A DNA stretch of 64,000 bases from Marinomonas gallaica (GCF_001639745.1 NZ_LTAX01000009.1:104731-168730); one strand, 5' to 3'; shown: positions 17,244 through 26,603, counted from the stretch's first letter. Notes: generated by a model from the sequence alone, not told the origin. Numbers and translations: made by a program.

Positions 17244-17969
17244 ATGAGCAAAATTGCGCTAGTAACTGGTGCGACGCGAGGTATTGGTAAAGCCATCGCT
17301 CAAGCGCTAGTCGCTAATGGTGTCACTGTAGTAGGTACCGCAACAAGTGAAGCGGGTGCTAACAGCATTAGTGAATACTTAGGCGATAATGGTAAGGGTC
17401 TCGTGTTGGATGTTTCCAGCGATGAATCAGTTGAGACTGTTATCAAGCAAATCAATGAAGAATTTGGTGCGCCGACGGTTTTGGTTAATAACGCAGGCAT
17501 AACACGTGATAACCTTATGATGCGTATGAAGATGGATGAGTGGGATCAAGTGATCAACACGAACCTAACGTCTGTATTTCGCGTAACTAAGGCCTGCCTT
17601 CGCGGCATGACGAAAGCAAAATTTGGTCGCATCGTGACAATTAGTTCTGTTGTTGGCTCAATGGGTAATGCTGGACAAGCAAACTATTCTGCAGCAAAAG
17701 CGGGGCTTGAAGGCTTTAGTCGCTCTTTAGCGGCAGAGATCGGCTCCCGTGGCATTACTGTAAACTGTGTTGCGCCAGGCTTTATTGCTACAGATATGAC
17801 AAAGGATTTGCCTGAAGATCATAAGGCAACTTTGGTCTCCAAAGTGCCAGCGGCACGACTAGGCGAGCCAGAAGAAATTGCAGCAGCTGTCGCTTTTTTA
17901 GCGTCTGATTCTGCGGGTTACATTACCGGTGAAACCCTACATGTCAATGGCGGCATGTACATGGCGTAA
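17244..17969 (+). CDS. fabG: 3-oxoacyl-ACP reductase FabG
   Basis: This NADPH-dependent SDR reduces beta-ketoacyl-ACP. Start ATG 17244 is chosen over TTG 17241 because of the GGAG at 17232-17235 and family length (241 residues). The nucleotide loop TGATRGIG is at residues 8-15 and NNAG follows later. The catalytic triad is S135, Y148 and K152 (YSAAK), and the C-terminus GETLHVNGGMYMA is typical. It lies 20 bp after fabD. Confidence 0.97.
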   Translation: MSKIALVTGATRGIGKAIAQALVANGVTVVGTATSEAGANSISEYLGDNGKGLVLDVSSDESVETVIKQINEEFGAPTVLVNNAGITRDNLMMRMKMDEWDQVINTNLTSVFRVTKACLRGMTKAKFGRIVTISSVVGSMGNAGQANYSAAKAGLEGFSRSLAAEIGSRGITVNCVAPGFIATDMTKDLPEDHKATLVSKVPAARLGEPEEIAAAVAFLASDSAGYITGETLHVNGGMYMA

Positions 17970-18103
17970 TTTGAGTTGAATTTTGTAATGAATTCAACGA
18001 AAATACGTCTCCGGTTCATGATGAGAATCACGCCCAGTATGGGTGTCACAAATTTATAAATATGCTCAAAGTGAGCTATTGACCAGTAGAGTAGGAACTT
18101 CTA

Positions 18104-18337
18104 ATGAGTAGCATTGAAGAACGCGTAAAAAAAATCGTTTGCGAACAACTAGGTGTTAAAGAGGAAGAAGTGGTTGCATCTGCATCTTTCGTAGACGACT
18201 TGGGTGCTGATTCCCTAGACACAGTTGAGCTTGTTATGGCTCTAGAAGAGGAATTCGATACTGAGATTCCTGACGAAGAAGCTGAAAAAATCACCACTGT
18301 ACAAGCAGCAATTGACTACATCAACGCTAACTTGTAA
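18104..18337 (+). CDS. acpP: Acyl carrier protein
   Basis: The 77-residue acidic carrier protein has the phosphopantetheine site S37 in [13 protein letters not shown] 134-bp gap separates it from fabG, so it likely has its own promoter as in other gammaproteobacteria, where acpP is expressed more strongly than its neighbours. GTAGGAAC precedes the ATG. Confidence 0.98.
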   Translation: MSSIEERVKKIVCEQLGVKEEEVVASASFVDDLGADSLDTVELVMALEEEFDTEIPDEEAEKITTVQAAIDYINANL

Positions 18338-18359
18338 TTCTCTGGTGTACTGAGTTTCC

Positions 18360-18397
18360 GAAAAGCCGCTTGTATTGTATGTACAGCGGCTTTTCTT
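18360..18397 (+). terminator. Terminator/attenuator between acpP and fabF
   Basis: An 11-bp stem GAAAAGCCGCT / AGCGGCTTTTC (18360-18370 and 18384-18394) with a 13-nt loop and a short T-rich tail. Partial read-through would lower fabF relative to acpP. Confidence 0.75.
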
Positions 18398-18439
18398 ATT
18401 CTTACCCCTGTATTAAAGGGAGTTTTTCGGAGGAATCAT

Positions 18440-19678
18440 ATGTCTCGTCGTCGGGTCGTAATCACCGGTATGGGAATGGTGAGTCCCCTTGGCAATAACG
18501 TAAAAGATACTTGGGACAATATTATTGAAGGCAAAAGCGGTGTATCAGATATTGAACACTTTGATGCCTCTCAGTTCTCAACGCGTTTTGCTGCTCAAGT
18601 AAAAGACTTCGATGCATCGCAATATATGAGCGTTAAAGAAGCTCGTAAAATGGACGTTTTTATTCAATATGGCATTGCTGCCTCCGTCCAAGCGATAGAA
18701 GATGCTGGTTTATCTCCTGATTGCGTTGATTACAAACGCATTGGGTGTGCTATTGGTTCAGGCATTGGTGGCCTACCAATGATCGAAAAAAATGTAGAAT
18801 TATTGAATGCATCGGGTCCTAAGCGTATTTCACCATTTTTTGTTCCTGGTGCGATTATCAACATGATCTCTGGTCATGTGGCGATTAGGTTTGGCTTTAA
18901 AGGGCCGAACATCTCCATTGTAACTGCCTGCACTACCGGTACTCATAATATTGGTATGGCGGGTCGCATGATTACTTATGGCGATGCGGATGTCATGATT
19001 GCAGGTGGTGCCGAAATGGCAATAACGCCACTTGGTATCGGTGGGTTTGGCGCAGCACGTGCATTATCAACACGAAATGATGATCCAAAAACCGCTAGCC
19101 GTCCTTGGGACAAAGATCGTGATGGCTTTGTAATGGGTGATGGGGCAGGTATTCTTGTATTAGAAGAATATGAGCATGCCGTTGCTCGTGGTGCTAAGAT
19201 ATACGCTGAGCTTGCTGGCTTTGGTATGAGTGATGACGCATTCCATATGACGGCTCCTCCTGAACAAGGAGAAGGGGCGTTGTCTGCAATGGTCGCTGCT
19301 CTTAATGATGCAGGTGCGCAAGCACATGAAATTGATTACATCAATGCTCACGGAACATCGACGCCGATCGGTGATTTGGCTGAAACGGAAGCGGTAAAAT
19401 CGCTTATGGGGGCAGATGCTTCCGATGTGGCGATTAGTTCCACAAAGTCAATGACAGGGCATTTGTTGGGTGCAGCGGGTGCAGTAGAGTCAATTTTTTC
19501 TGTGCTGGCAATCCGTGATCAGTTGGCACCGCCAACGATTAACTTGTCAGAGCCTAGTGAGGGTTGCGACTTGAACTATGTTTCAATGACGGCTCAAAAG
19601 CGAAAAGTAGACCTTGTACTTAACAACTCTTTTGGGTTTGGTGGTACAAATGGAACCTTAGTGTTTCGAAAAGTATAA
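18440..19678 (+). CDS. fabF: 3-oxoacyl-ACP synthase II FabF
   Basis: This elongating condensing enzyme also helps control cis-vaccenate content. It has 412 residues: nucleophile C164 in TACTTGTHN, the two histidines in NAHGTSTP and [14 protein letters not shown], and the C-terminal glycine-rich loop [18 protein letters not shown] site precedes the ATG. In many relatives pabC, mltG and tmk follow; here a terminator and a convergent gene come next. Confidence 0.97.
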   Translation: MSRRRVVITGMGMVSPLGNNVKDTWDNIIEGKSGVSDIEHFDASQFSTRFAAQVKDFDASQYMSVKEARKMDVFIQYGIAASVQAIEDAGLSPDCVDYKRIGCAIGSGIGGLPMIEKNVELLNASGPKRISPFFVPGAIINMISGHVAIRFGFKGPNISIVTACTTGTHNIGMAGRMITYGDADVMIAGGAEMAITPLGIGGFGAARALSTRNDDPKTASRPWDKDRDGFVMGDGAGILVLEEYEHAVARGAKIYAELAGFGMSDDAFHMTAPPEQGEGALSAMVAALNDAGAQAHEIDYINAHGTSTPIGDLAETEAVKSLMGADASDVAISSTKSMTGHLLGAAGAVESIFSVLAIRDQLAPPTINLSEPSEGCDLNYVSMTAQKRKVDLVLNNSFGFGGTNGTLVFRKV

Positions 19679-19680
19679 AA

Positions 19681-19704
19681 AAAGCGGCATTAGCCGCTTT
19701 TTTT
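19681..19704. terminator. Terminator downstream of fabF
   Basis: An 8-bp stem AAAGCGGC / GCCGCTTT with the loop ATTA and T residues on the right. It lies between convergent genes and may act in both directions. Confidence 0.88.
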
Positions 19705-19718
19705 ATAAACTTAACCGT

Positions 19719-20132
19719 TTATTGCAAGGTTGCCCCTTGAGGCGCAGGCTGGTTAGCCTCTATCATTTCAGCTATATCCACGCTGTTTCCTGCTTGCTCT
19801 GCCTCGTAGAGTTGTTCGTCAATATCTTGGTACAAGGCAAGTTCTTCATCTCCAAGAAAGTGTAAGCATTCACCGCCAATAAAATAGAGAAGTTCTCTAT
19901 GCATTAGTGGTACTAAATTAGGGTAGCAACGTATGAAGCGGCTGATCAAATCTTGCGCTTCAAATAAAAAGTTTGCGTTTTTCTGTTCTCCTTCACGGAT
20001 AAGATTGTCCCACTTATGCATGAAGTCCAGCTCTTCCTCGGCCAATTCAGAGCGGTCGAAGGGATCATGCTCTTGGATACGTTGATGTAGAGTTTGAAGG
20101 CGGCTAATAATAAATTGAATTCTAGAACTCAC
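19719..20132 (-). CDS. PA2817-like conserved hypothetical protein
   Basis: This 137-residue acidic soluble protein has no signal peptide or membrane segment. It resembles the gammaproteobacterial family named after Pseudomonas PA2817, judged by the segment FIGGECLHFLGDEE and the general layout. Its nearness to the ABC pair (PA2811/PA2812-like) and queF (PA2806-like) supports that. Function is unknown. Start is GTG at 20132, divergent from the ABC ATPase with a 55-bp gap. Confidence 0.6.
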   Translation of the reverse strand: MSSRIQFIISRLQTLHQRIQEHDPFDRSELAEEELDFMHKWDNLIREGEQKNANFLFEAQDLISRFIRCYPNLVPLMHRELLYFIGGECLHFLGDEELALYQDIDEQLYEAEQAGNSVDIAEMIEANQPAPQGATLQ

Positions 20133-20187
20133 GTATGCGAAACCTGTTTTGGTGGGTTTGAAGGTGTATTAATTTAAGAAGGTTATT

Positions 20188-21105
20188 ATGGCATATGCTA
20201 TTGAAATAAAGGACCTCAAAAAGCGTTACGGTAACGGGTTTGAGGCGCTGAAAGGGGTTGATCTGACCGTAGAGCAAGGCGATTTCTTTGCATTGTTAGG
20301 CCCAAATGGCGCCGGTAAGTCGACAACGATCGGTATATTGTGCTCTTTGGTTAATAAATCATCGGGACAAGTCAGTATTTTTGGTGTTGATGTCGATAAA
20401 GATTTTGCTGGAGCAAAGCGCTATTTAGGTGTTGTCCCGCAAGAGTTTAATTTCAATGTTTTTGAAACTGTTTTCAACGTTGTTGTTACCCAAGCAGGAT
20501 TTTACGGTATTCCTGTAGAGCTTGCCAAAGAGCGAGCGGAAAAATATCTGAAAAAGCTCGATTTATGGGATAAAAAAGACACGCAGTCGCGCATGTTGTC
20601 GGGTGGTATGAAGCGACGTCTAATGATTGCTCGAGCGTTGATCCATGAACCAAAGATATTGATTTTAGATGAGCCAACAGCGGGCGTGGATATTGAGTTG
20701 CGCCGTTCCATGTGGGAGTTCATCAAAGAATTAAACGAACAGGGTACGACTATTATTCTAACGACTCACTACTTGGAAGAAGCTGAGCAGTTATGTCGCA
20801 ATATTGCCATTATTAACAGTGGTGAGATTGTTGAAAATACCAGTGTTAAGGCGTTATTAAAAACGATTAGTAGCGAAACTTTTATTCTAGATTTAGCTGA
20901 AAGTATTGATTCAGTTGAGCTACCTGATTATGACATTAGGCTGGTAGGAGATGGCTCAACTATCGAAGTCGCGGTGGATAAGGGGCAAAACTTAAATGAT
21001 GTGTTTGAATACCTTAGCGCTAAACAGATAAACGTTTTAAGCATGCGCAATAAGTCAAATCGACTCGAAGAACTATTTGTCAAACTGATCAAAGGAAGTA
21101 ACTAG
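20188..21105 (+). CDS. ABC-2 type exporter ATPase (YadG-like)
   Basis: The 305-residue ATPase has Walker A GPNGAGKST (near residue 40), signature LSGGMKRRLMIARAL, Walker B ILILDEPTAGVD and H-switch TTHYLEE. A C-terminal extension of about 80 residues is usual for ABC-2 exporters. It is followed after 1 bp by the permease. The E. coli pair YadG/YadH and Pseudomonas PA2812/PA2811 are the likely relatives; the substrate is unknown. Confidence 0.9.
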   Translation: MAYAIEIKDLKKRYGNGFEALKGVDLTVEQGDFFALLGPNGAGKSTTIGILCSLVNKSSGQVSIFGVDVDKDFAGAKRYLGVVPQEFNFNVFETVFNVVVTQAGFYGIPVELAKERAEKYLKKLDLWDKKDTQSRMLSGGMKRRLMIARALIHEPKILILDEPTAGVDIELRRSMWEFIKELNEQGTTIILTTHYLEEAEQLCRNIAIINSGEIVENTSVKALLKTISSETFILDLAESIDSVELPDYDIRLVGDGSTIEVAVDKGQNLNDVFEYLSAKQINVLSMRNKSNRLEELFVKLIKGSN

Positions 21106-21106
21106 C

Positions 21107-21880
21107 ATGTCTTCAGGTGAGATCTGGATTGCATTTTACACAATCTTGCGTCGAGAAATTCGTCGCTTTATGCGAATTTGGCCACAAACGCTTCTGCCTC
21201 CAGCGATTACCATGACGCTCTATTTTGCTATCTTTGGTAACTTGATTGGTAGCAGAATTGGTGAGATGGGTGGTTTTAGTTATATGCAGTTTATTGTTCC
21301 TGGCTTAATTATGATGTCGGTGATTACAAACTCGTACTCTAATGTTGCCTCGTCTTTTTTCTCCGCAAAATTTCAACATAGTGTTCAAGAGCTACTGGTC
21401 TCTCCGACGCCTAATTGGGTCATTTTATTAGGGTATGTTTTGGGGGGCGTGGCGCGCGGGTTATTCGTCGGGGCTGTTGTAACCGTACTGTCGTTGTTTT
21501 TTACTCACATGCAGTTACATAATTTATTGCTAACCATACTGATCGTATTCTTAACGTCGGTTATGTTTGCTTTAGGCGGGTTTGTAAACGCATTATTTGC
21601 TCGTAATTTTGATGATGTCTCAATTGTGCCTACTTTTATTTTAACGCCGCTTACGTATTTGGGTGGTGTGTTTTACTCAATCAGCCTGTTGCCTGATTTT
21701 TGGCAGGGGGTTTCGATGCTTAACCCAGTGCTATACATGGTTAATGCTTTCCGCTATGGCATTTTGGGTGTATCAGATATTGACGTGACGTGGGCGTTGG
21801 TTATCATCGCTGCCTTTATTATCGGCCTATTTTATATTGGACTCTCTCTGCTGAATCGCGGCAGAGGCATTAGAAATTGA
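21107..21880 (+). CDS. ABC-2 type exporter permease (YadH-like)
   Basis: The 257-residue integral membrane protein has six predicted helices. The N-terminus is REIRRFMRIWPQTLLPPAITM and the ABC-2 signature region is LTPLTYLGGVFYSISLLP near residues 180-200, followed by NPVLYMVNAFRYGILG. It is coupled with the preceding ATPase gene and followed 10 bp later by queF. Confidence 0.9.
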   Translation: MSSGEIWIAFYTILRREIRRFMRIWPQTLLPPAITMTLYFAIFGNLIGSRIGEMGGFSYMQFIVPGLIMMSVITNSYSNVASSFFSAKFQHSVQELLVSPTPNWVILLGYVLGGVARGLFVGAVVTVLSLFFTHMQLHNLLLTILIVFLTSVMFALGGFVNALFARNFDDVSIVPTFILTPLTYLGGVFYSISLLPDFWQGVSMLNPVLYMVNAFRYGILGVSDIDVTWALVIIAAFIIGLFYIGLSLLNRGRGIRN

Positions 21881-21890
21881 GGTGTTGTAC

Positions 21891-22706
21891 ATGGGTTTTT
21901 TGCCCCTAGGACAGAAAACGGATTATGTTTCTGAATACGATCCAGGATTATTGTTTCCAATTGCTCGCGTAGATAAATGGCGTGACATGGGGATCGAATC
22001 CGAGCGTTTACCCTTCCATGGAGAGGATATTTGGAACGCATATGAGTTATCTTGGCTAAATAAAAAGGGGAAGCCAATTGTGGCGATGGCGGAATTTCGT
22101 TTGCCTTGTTCATCGCCAAATATTATTGAATCTAAGTCTTTCAAGTTATACCTGAACTCGTTGAATCAAATGCGTTATGACGATGCCTTTGAGGTTCAGC
22201 AGATACTCGAAGATGATTTGTCTAAAGTGGCGGGTGCACCCGTAGGCGTGATTATCCGAGACGTTGATGCTATGGAGTCTTTGGTAGTGTTAACGCCTGA
22301 TTACTGCATTGATGATCTTGATGTTGAGGTGACGGAATACCACCCCAATGCCTCGTTACTGGTCAATAAGTTGGGTGGCGAGAAAGTTGAAGAACGTTTA
22401 GTAAGTCACTTGCTTAAATCTAACTGTCCTGTAACGAATCAGCCTGATTGGGGTTCTGTTTTCATTGATTATCGTGGCAAACAAATTGATCATGCAGCGT
22501 TGCTTAAGTATGTTGCCTCATTTCGTGAGCACACGGATTTTCACGAGCAATGTGTTGAGCGAATCTTCATTGATATCATGACTCAATGTAAGCCTGATAG
22601 CCTTGTGGTATACGCGCGTTACGTACGCCGAGGAGGTTTAGATATCAATCCATACCGTTCAACTGAATCGATAGTGCTCGGAAACGACAGATTATCTCGT
22701 CAGTGA
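21891..22706 (+). CDS. queF: 7-cyano-7-deazaguanine reductase QueF (long form)
   Basis: QueF reduces preQ0 to preQ1 with NADPH in queuosine synthesis. The 271-residue long form has the substrate motif ESKSFKLYLNSLN in the first half and catalytic C179 with D186 in NCPVTNQPDWG in the second half. The Cys-Asp spacing of 7 equals that of E. coli QueF. ATG 21891 is chosen as start because TGAGG lies 8 nt upstream; an in-frame GTG at 21882 overlaps that site. Confidence 0.95.
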   Translation: MGFLPLGQKTDYVSEYDPGLLFPIARVDKWRDMGIESERLPFHGEDIWNAYELSWLNKKGKPIVAMAEFRLPCSSPNIIESKSFKLYLNSLNQMRYDDAFEVQQILEDDLSKVAGAPVGVIIRDVDAMESLVVLTPDYCIDDLDVEVTEYHPNASLLVNKLGGEKVEERLVSHLLKSNCPVTNQPDWGSVFIDYRGKQIDHAALLKYVASFREHTDFHEQCVERIFIDIMTQCKPDSLVVYARYVRRGGLDINPYRSTESIVLGNDRLSRQ

Positions 22707-22734
22707 TATGAATGGCATATTGCGCTGTAAAAAA

Positions 22735-24273
22735 TCAGCGCAATGTGCCTAAATATTTCTTCTCTAGGTCGGAGTAGGCTAACTGCAAGCGATCCATCTC
22801 TAAGCTCTTCTTGTTGTACTCCTTTCGTAAAGTTTTTTCATTTGAACTTGAGATTTCATTCATTAGGTTGTCTTTCATTTGTTGAATTTGACTAATTAAA
22901 TCTCGATTCTCTTCCCTTAGAGCACCGAGTTCCGCTAGTTGATTTGGTATGTTGTTTGATCCTAGATGGCTTTGTGCTTCCTGCACGCGTTGTTCAACGT
23001 CTATTCTTAATGAAGCATTTTCCGCCTCCGCACGCTCAAGTTCTTGAGCGAGGAGTTGAACGCAGGTCTCTGACTCTTTGAGTACTTGCTCAAGTTTACG
23101 TGCTTCTAGTTCTTGAGCTTCAAAGGTATTAGTGTCGTTATCCTCTTTGAATAACACAAAATCACCGAGTAGAGATTCTAGGGCATCACGTTTGTTTGAG
23201 TTAATGCTCTGAAACTCTGTGTAGGCAGAGCCTTCTATCTCACTTAATTTTCTATCAATTTCTTGCAGTAATCGGTCTTTCTCAGAAATATTTTCTTTAA
23301 GAGTCGTAATAGATAAGTTAGCACTGTCTAGCTCGGATTGAAGTTGACCGATCAAGGAGTTTGACTCTGATGAAATACGCTCCATTCTTTCGAGCGCCAT
23401 TTTCTGTACTTGTTCTTTTTTATCTTCTTGATCGTCAGAGGTATCATTTAATTGCGCCTGCAGATTTTCAATGATGGCTTGCTGACGCTTGGATAAGCGC
23501 TCTAGTTTGTGTAGATGCTTTGTAGACTGATGCTGAGGGGCGTCACTTTGGATGTTATCTGTATTCCCTGTGTAATATTGATCATCGTAGTCGAAGTGTT
23601 GTTCGAGCTTTGAGACTTGATCATGTTGTTTCTTTAGCTCTAGTTGCAAACGCTGCAGTTCAGTGTGCTTCACGCCCAGTTTTTTTAACTTTTGCTCAGA
23701 TCTCTCGATACTTTTATGAAGCTCTTGATGCAGCTCTTTTTGGTTAGCGAGTAGAATTTCCTTTGAGATTAAAAGCTCACTTGCTTGATTAAATTCTTCA
23801 TCAATGTCTTTTAAGGATTGAGTTAACGAATTTTTGTTTATCTTTTTGTGTTTGATTTGTTCAAGGCTACTGATGATGCTGGCCATGAAGCGAATCAGTA
23901 TCGGCTTAGGTTCGTTGCTTTGATCATTTAATAAAATAGCGCGTTCAGCCTTGAGGAGTGTTCCCCAGACTTTAAAGCGTGTTACCGTGTCGAGATCATC
24001 GGACGAACGTAAATCTTTAAGAGTGTCGGCGGCGATATTGGCCTGTCGCTCGAGCTCTTGAGCAAAGGCCTTAAAAGGAAGCTCTTGCTCAAGGTTTTGA
24101 GCCTTACTTCCACTAAGATTTTGAGACGAGCTGGCATCGAGCTCTGGGGATTCGTTGTCCCGCTCTTGGTCTAGTTTTTTACGTAATGCGATCGATCGCC
24201 AGATGAACCATAGCGATGCAACTGTCATAATGGTGGCTGCTTCTAATAGAAGCCAGAGAATCCATTTTTCCAT
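22735..24273 (-). CDS. Membrane-anchored coiled-coil protein of unknown function
   Basis: I do not recognise this 512-residue protein. It begins with one membrane helix (about residues 3-27) followed by the basic stop-transfer RKK, so most of it is cytoplasmic. From about residue 60 it is almost wholly Glu/Gln/Lys/Leu-rich heptads, with gaps near residues 230-260 and 350-380, suggesting three coiled-coil rods. The layout resembles ZapG/YhcB- or RmuC-like anchors, but no RmuC nuclease core is present. It is convergent with queF and divergent from the nitroreductase gene. A structural or scaffolding role is a guess. Confidence 0.75.
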   Translation of the reverse strand: MEKWILWLLLEAATIMTVASLWFIWRSIALRKKLDQERDNESPELDASSSQNLSGSKAQNLEQELPFKAFAQELERQANIAADTLKDLRSSDDLDTVTRFKVWGTLLKAERAILLNDQSNEPKPILIRFMASIISSLEQIKHKKINKNSLTQSLKDIDEEFNQASELLISKEILLANQKELHQELHKSIERSEQKLKKLGVKHTELQRLQLELKKQHDQVSKLEQHFDYDDQYYTGNTDNIQSDAPQHQSTKHLHKLERLSKRQQAIIENLQAQLNDTSDDQEDKKEQVQKMALERMERISSESNSLIGQLQSELDSANLSITTLKENISEKDRLLQEIDRKLSEIEGSAYTEFQSINSNKRDALESLLGDFVLFKEDNDTNTFEAQELEARKLEQVLKESETCVQLLAQELERAEAENASLRIDVEQRVQEAQSHLGSNNIPNQLAELGALREENRDLISQIQQMKDNLMNEISSSNEKTLRKEYNKKSLEMDRLQLAYSDLEKKYLGTLR

Positions 24274-24371
24274 AATGCCTGCCTCATAAATGAGAGTCGT
24301 TTAGATTTACATATCAAAACACATTCGTTATGTTTAGGTATATTTATGATCTTAACGGAAATTTTATAGTT

Positions 24372-24938
24372 ATGAGTAAAGATTTTTTGCATTTCATGCG
24401 TGATCGTGTATCCAACAATCAGCTTACTGAGCCTGCACCTAGTCATGACGAGTGGTGGGATATTTTGGATGCTGCCAGTCGTGCTGCCGACCACGGAAAT
24501 TTGAAACCTTGGCGTTTTAAAATATATGAAGGCGACGCTCGTCGTAAAGTAGGGGAAGTGTACTGGCGCCATGCTAAGTCTGAGGTAGAGCAATTATCAG
24601 ACGACAAGGCTGATGTGTTTATCAAAAAGGCCTTCCGTGCTCCCGCTATTTTGCTTGTCTATGCGGATATTGTTGATCATCCAAAGGTTCCTGAGTTTGA
24701 GCAACTAATGGCCGTAGCGGCTTCATCTCAGCAAGTGTTGTTAGGAGTTGAGGCTTTGGGTTACGCAGGTATATGGCGAACGGGTCCGGCTGTTTTTACC
24801 GATGATGCAAAAGAACAACTTGGTTTGGAAGCAAATCAACAAGTAGTAGGCCTGATTTATGTGGGCACACCGAGTGTCCAAGCGAAGCGTGTTGAAGATA
24901 CAGGCGTCTCTGAAAGAATTGTCTTTGTAAGTGAATAA
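24372..24938 (+). CDS. Nitroreductase family protein (YdjA-like)
   Basis: This FMN-dependent oxidoreductase of the small YdjA/TdsD kind has about 188 residues from ATG 24372. The FMN-binding region is AASRAADHGNLKPWRF near the N-terminus; a central AAVASSQQVLLGVEALGYAGIWRTG-like segment and the C-terminal GLIYVGTP match the family. An upstream in-frame ATG at 24330 would add 14 residues with no family match. The ribosome-binding site is weak for both. It precedes tRNA-Ser by 71 bp. Confidence 0.85.
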   Translation: MSKDFLHFMRDRVSNNQLTEPAPSHDEWWDILDAASRAADHGNLKPWRFKIYEGDARRKVGEVYWRHAKSEVEQLSDDKADVFIKKAFRAPAILLVYADIVDHPKVPEFEQLMAVAASSQQVLLGVEALGYAGIWRTGPAVFTDDAKEQLGLEANQQVVGLIYVGTPSVQAKRVEDTGVSERIVFVSE

Positions 24939-24942
24939 AAGC

Positions 24943-24978
24943 TTGCAATTCAATAACTTCAAACTTATCATACGCGCC
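24943..24978 (+). promoter_or_regulatory. Promoter of tRNA-Ser with GC-rich discriminator
   Basis: TTGCAA (24943-24948), a 17-nt spacer and TATCAT (24966-24971), followed by the discriminator ACGCGCC. A GC-rich discriminator is typical of stable-RNA promoters under stringent control. The tRNA begins about 32 nt after the expected start. Confidence 0.65.
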
Positions 24979-25009
24979 ATAAATCACAACAAGTGAATTG
25001 AAAAGTTTA

Positions 25010-25097
25010 GGTGAGCTGTCCGAGTGGCCGAAGGAGCACGCCTGGAAAGCGTGTATGTCGAAAGGCATCAAGAGTTCGAATCTCTTGCTCACCGCCA
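25010..25097 (+). tRNA. tRNA-Ser (anticodon GGA)
   Basis: An 88-nt class II tRNA: acceptor GGTGAGC pairs with GCTCACC, followed by the discriminator G and an encoded CCA. The anticodon stem CACGC/GCGTG encloses the loop with GGA at 25044-25046. A long variable arm is present and the T-arm is AAGAG-TTCGAAT-CTCTT. It reads UCC and UCU codons. Confidence 0.96.
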
Positions 25098-25106
25098 TCA
25101 TCTCAG

Positions 25107-25133
25107 AAAAGACGTCCAAGGACGTCTTTTTTT
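25107..25133 (+). terminator. Terminator of tRNA-Ser
   Basis: An 11-bp stem AAAAGACGTCC / GGACGTCTTTT with a tight AA loop and a T run, beginning 10 nt after the tRNA. Confidence 0.9.
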
Positions 25134-25437
25134 GTGCCTAAAATTCCATAAAATCAATGAATTATGTTCAATAGCGTCCATATTGAACGATTACGTCCAA
25201 GAAAAAAGTGTAGTGCAAAAAAGTATGGCTAATCTTTCATCTAATTAGAGTCATACACTTTTCGATTAAACGTAATATGCCTATCTCAAATCTCAAATCT
25301 CAAATCTCAAATCTCAAATCTCAAAATCAGTATTTTCAACATTAATAGCTTTTAAGTTATTGTAATTAAAGAGAAAATTTGGTTTGTGTATGACAGCATT
25401 TTTCGTGATTTTCCTCGTTAAATCAGTCATAGACTAA
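25131..25437. other. Gene-free stretch between tRNA-Ser and the IS5 element
   Basis: No coding sequence is supported. It holds an 8-bp inverted repeat GTTCAATA/TATTGAAC (25166-25173 and 25181-25188) and the six-copy heptamer repeat at 25283-25324. The rest is AT-rich. I found no repeat of the tRNA 3' end here or further on. Confidence 0.6.
25283..25324. repeat. Tandem heptamer repeat, 6 x ATCTCAA
   Basis: Six exact head-to-tail copies of ATCTCAA without interruption, followed by a partial AATC. It is not a multiple of three and is not inside a gene, so it is probably a slippage-prone microsatellite. It lies 113 bp left of the IS5 end. Confidence 0.97.
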
Positions 25438-26603
25438 GGAACATGCGATTAAGTCGGTAACATGAGATAATTTCGTCGACTTAAGACAACTACGACGCCT
25501 AACGATCCTGAACCAGCTTTCCTTCGCCGACACCGAATTTACCAGCAAACGCCGCAAAACTCGCAAAGAACTCTTCCTTGCTCGAATGGATGAATTGATT
25601 CCTTGGTAGCAGCTTGAAGCCCAAATTGAGCCCTTCTATCCAAAAGTAGGCAACGGACGTCGCCCTTATCCTTTGTCTACCATGCTACGCATTCACTTTA
25701 TGCAGAACTGGTACAACATGCCATGGAGGACGCTCTTTATGAGATGGCCTCTATGCGGCTGTTTGCTCGGTTATTCTGATACCTGATCACACAACTATTA
25801 TGAATTTTAGGCACTTACTGGAGAAGCATAAACTTGGACAAAAACTATTTAAAGAAGTCCATAAATGGCTATCAGACTCAGGTATTTACTTCAAAGAAGG
25901 CACCATCGTTGATGCGACTATTATTGAGGCGGTTAGCTCGACCAAAAATAAAGCCAAGTCACGTGACCCAGAAATGCATCAAACCAAGAATGGAAATCAA
26001 TGGTTCTTTGGGTTGAAGGCACATATTGGAGTCGATGCTAAACGTGGCTTGGTGCACAGTTTTACCACCACTTCTGCTAATGAGCACGACCTAAACCAAA
26101 TCCATGAACTGATGCATGGCGATGAGACGTTTGTCTCTGCCGACTCAGGCTACCGTGGCGTGGAAAAACGTGAGGAAACCAAAGATAAGAAGTTGGACTG
26201 GTTGATTGCGGAGATGCCAAGCAAGGTTCGAGAATGGAAGAAGCATCCCCGCATTAATAAAAAGCCTATCAATACTGAGTGTATAAAAGCCAGTATCAGA
26301 GCAAAAGTAGAGCACCCGTTTCGAATACTCAAGTGTCAGTTTGGTTTCCGTAAAGCGGTCTATAAAGGGTTATCAAAAAATGATAATAAGCTCGCGGTGT
26401 TGTTTGCACTGGGAAACATACTGCGAGTGGATCAGATGATAAGGTCTGCACGGGGTTAAACCGTCTTGATAACGGTAGTTGGAGCTTTAAAGCCTCCAAC
26501 TAGGGAACAAGACACGCTAAAAAATGAGATTTTGAGCAAATTCAAAGGCAAATCAAGTCAGCAAGCGACTTAGTACTAATTAGCTAACTTATTCGCATAT
26601 TCC
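25438..26603 (+). mobile_element. IS5-family insertion sequence (IS5 subgroup), decayed
   Basis: Both ends can be read. The left terminal repeat is GGAACATGCGATTAAG (25438-25453) and the right end, inverted, is GGAATATGCGAATAAG (26588-26603); 14 of 16 bases match and they resemble the IS5 end. The flanks are CTAA on the left (25434-25437) and CTAG on the right (26604-26607), both fitting the YTAR target of IS5. They differ in one base. Total length is 1166 bp, slightly under IS5. The transposase inside is broken. Confidence 0.9.
25514..26459 (+). pseudogene. IS5-family transposase, disrupted
   Basis: The encoded protein is close to the IS5 transposase. The N-terminal part reads [20 protein letters not shown], then meets an in-frame TAG at 25607-25609. 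A frameshift with loss of several codons follows near 25720 (after MQNWYNM), and a second short loss with a stop near 25771. The C-terminal two thirds are intact from about 25800: catalytic D in DATIIEA, D in SADSGYRG and E in KVEHPFR. At least three lesions mean the copy cannot make full transposase. The open frame 25800-26459 is a fragment only. Confidence 0.92.

Noticed and set aside
25283..25324. CRISPR-like repetition
   Set aside because: The copies are 7 bp, directly abutting, with no spacers and no cas genes nearby.
25800..26459. Intact small transposase gene
   Set aside because: The frame starts in the middle of the IS5 transposase. The N-terminal third is present upstream with a stop and two frameshifts, so this is a fragment.
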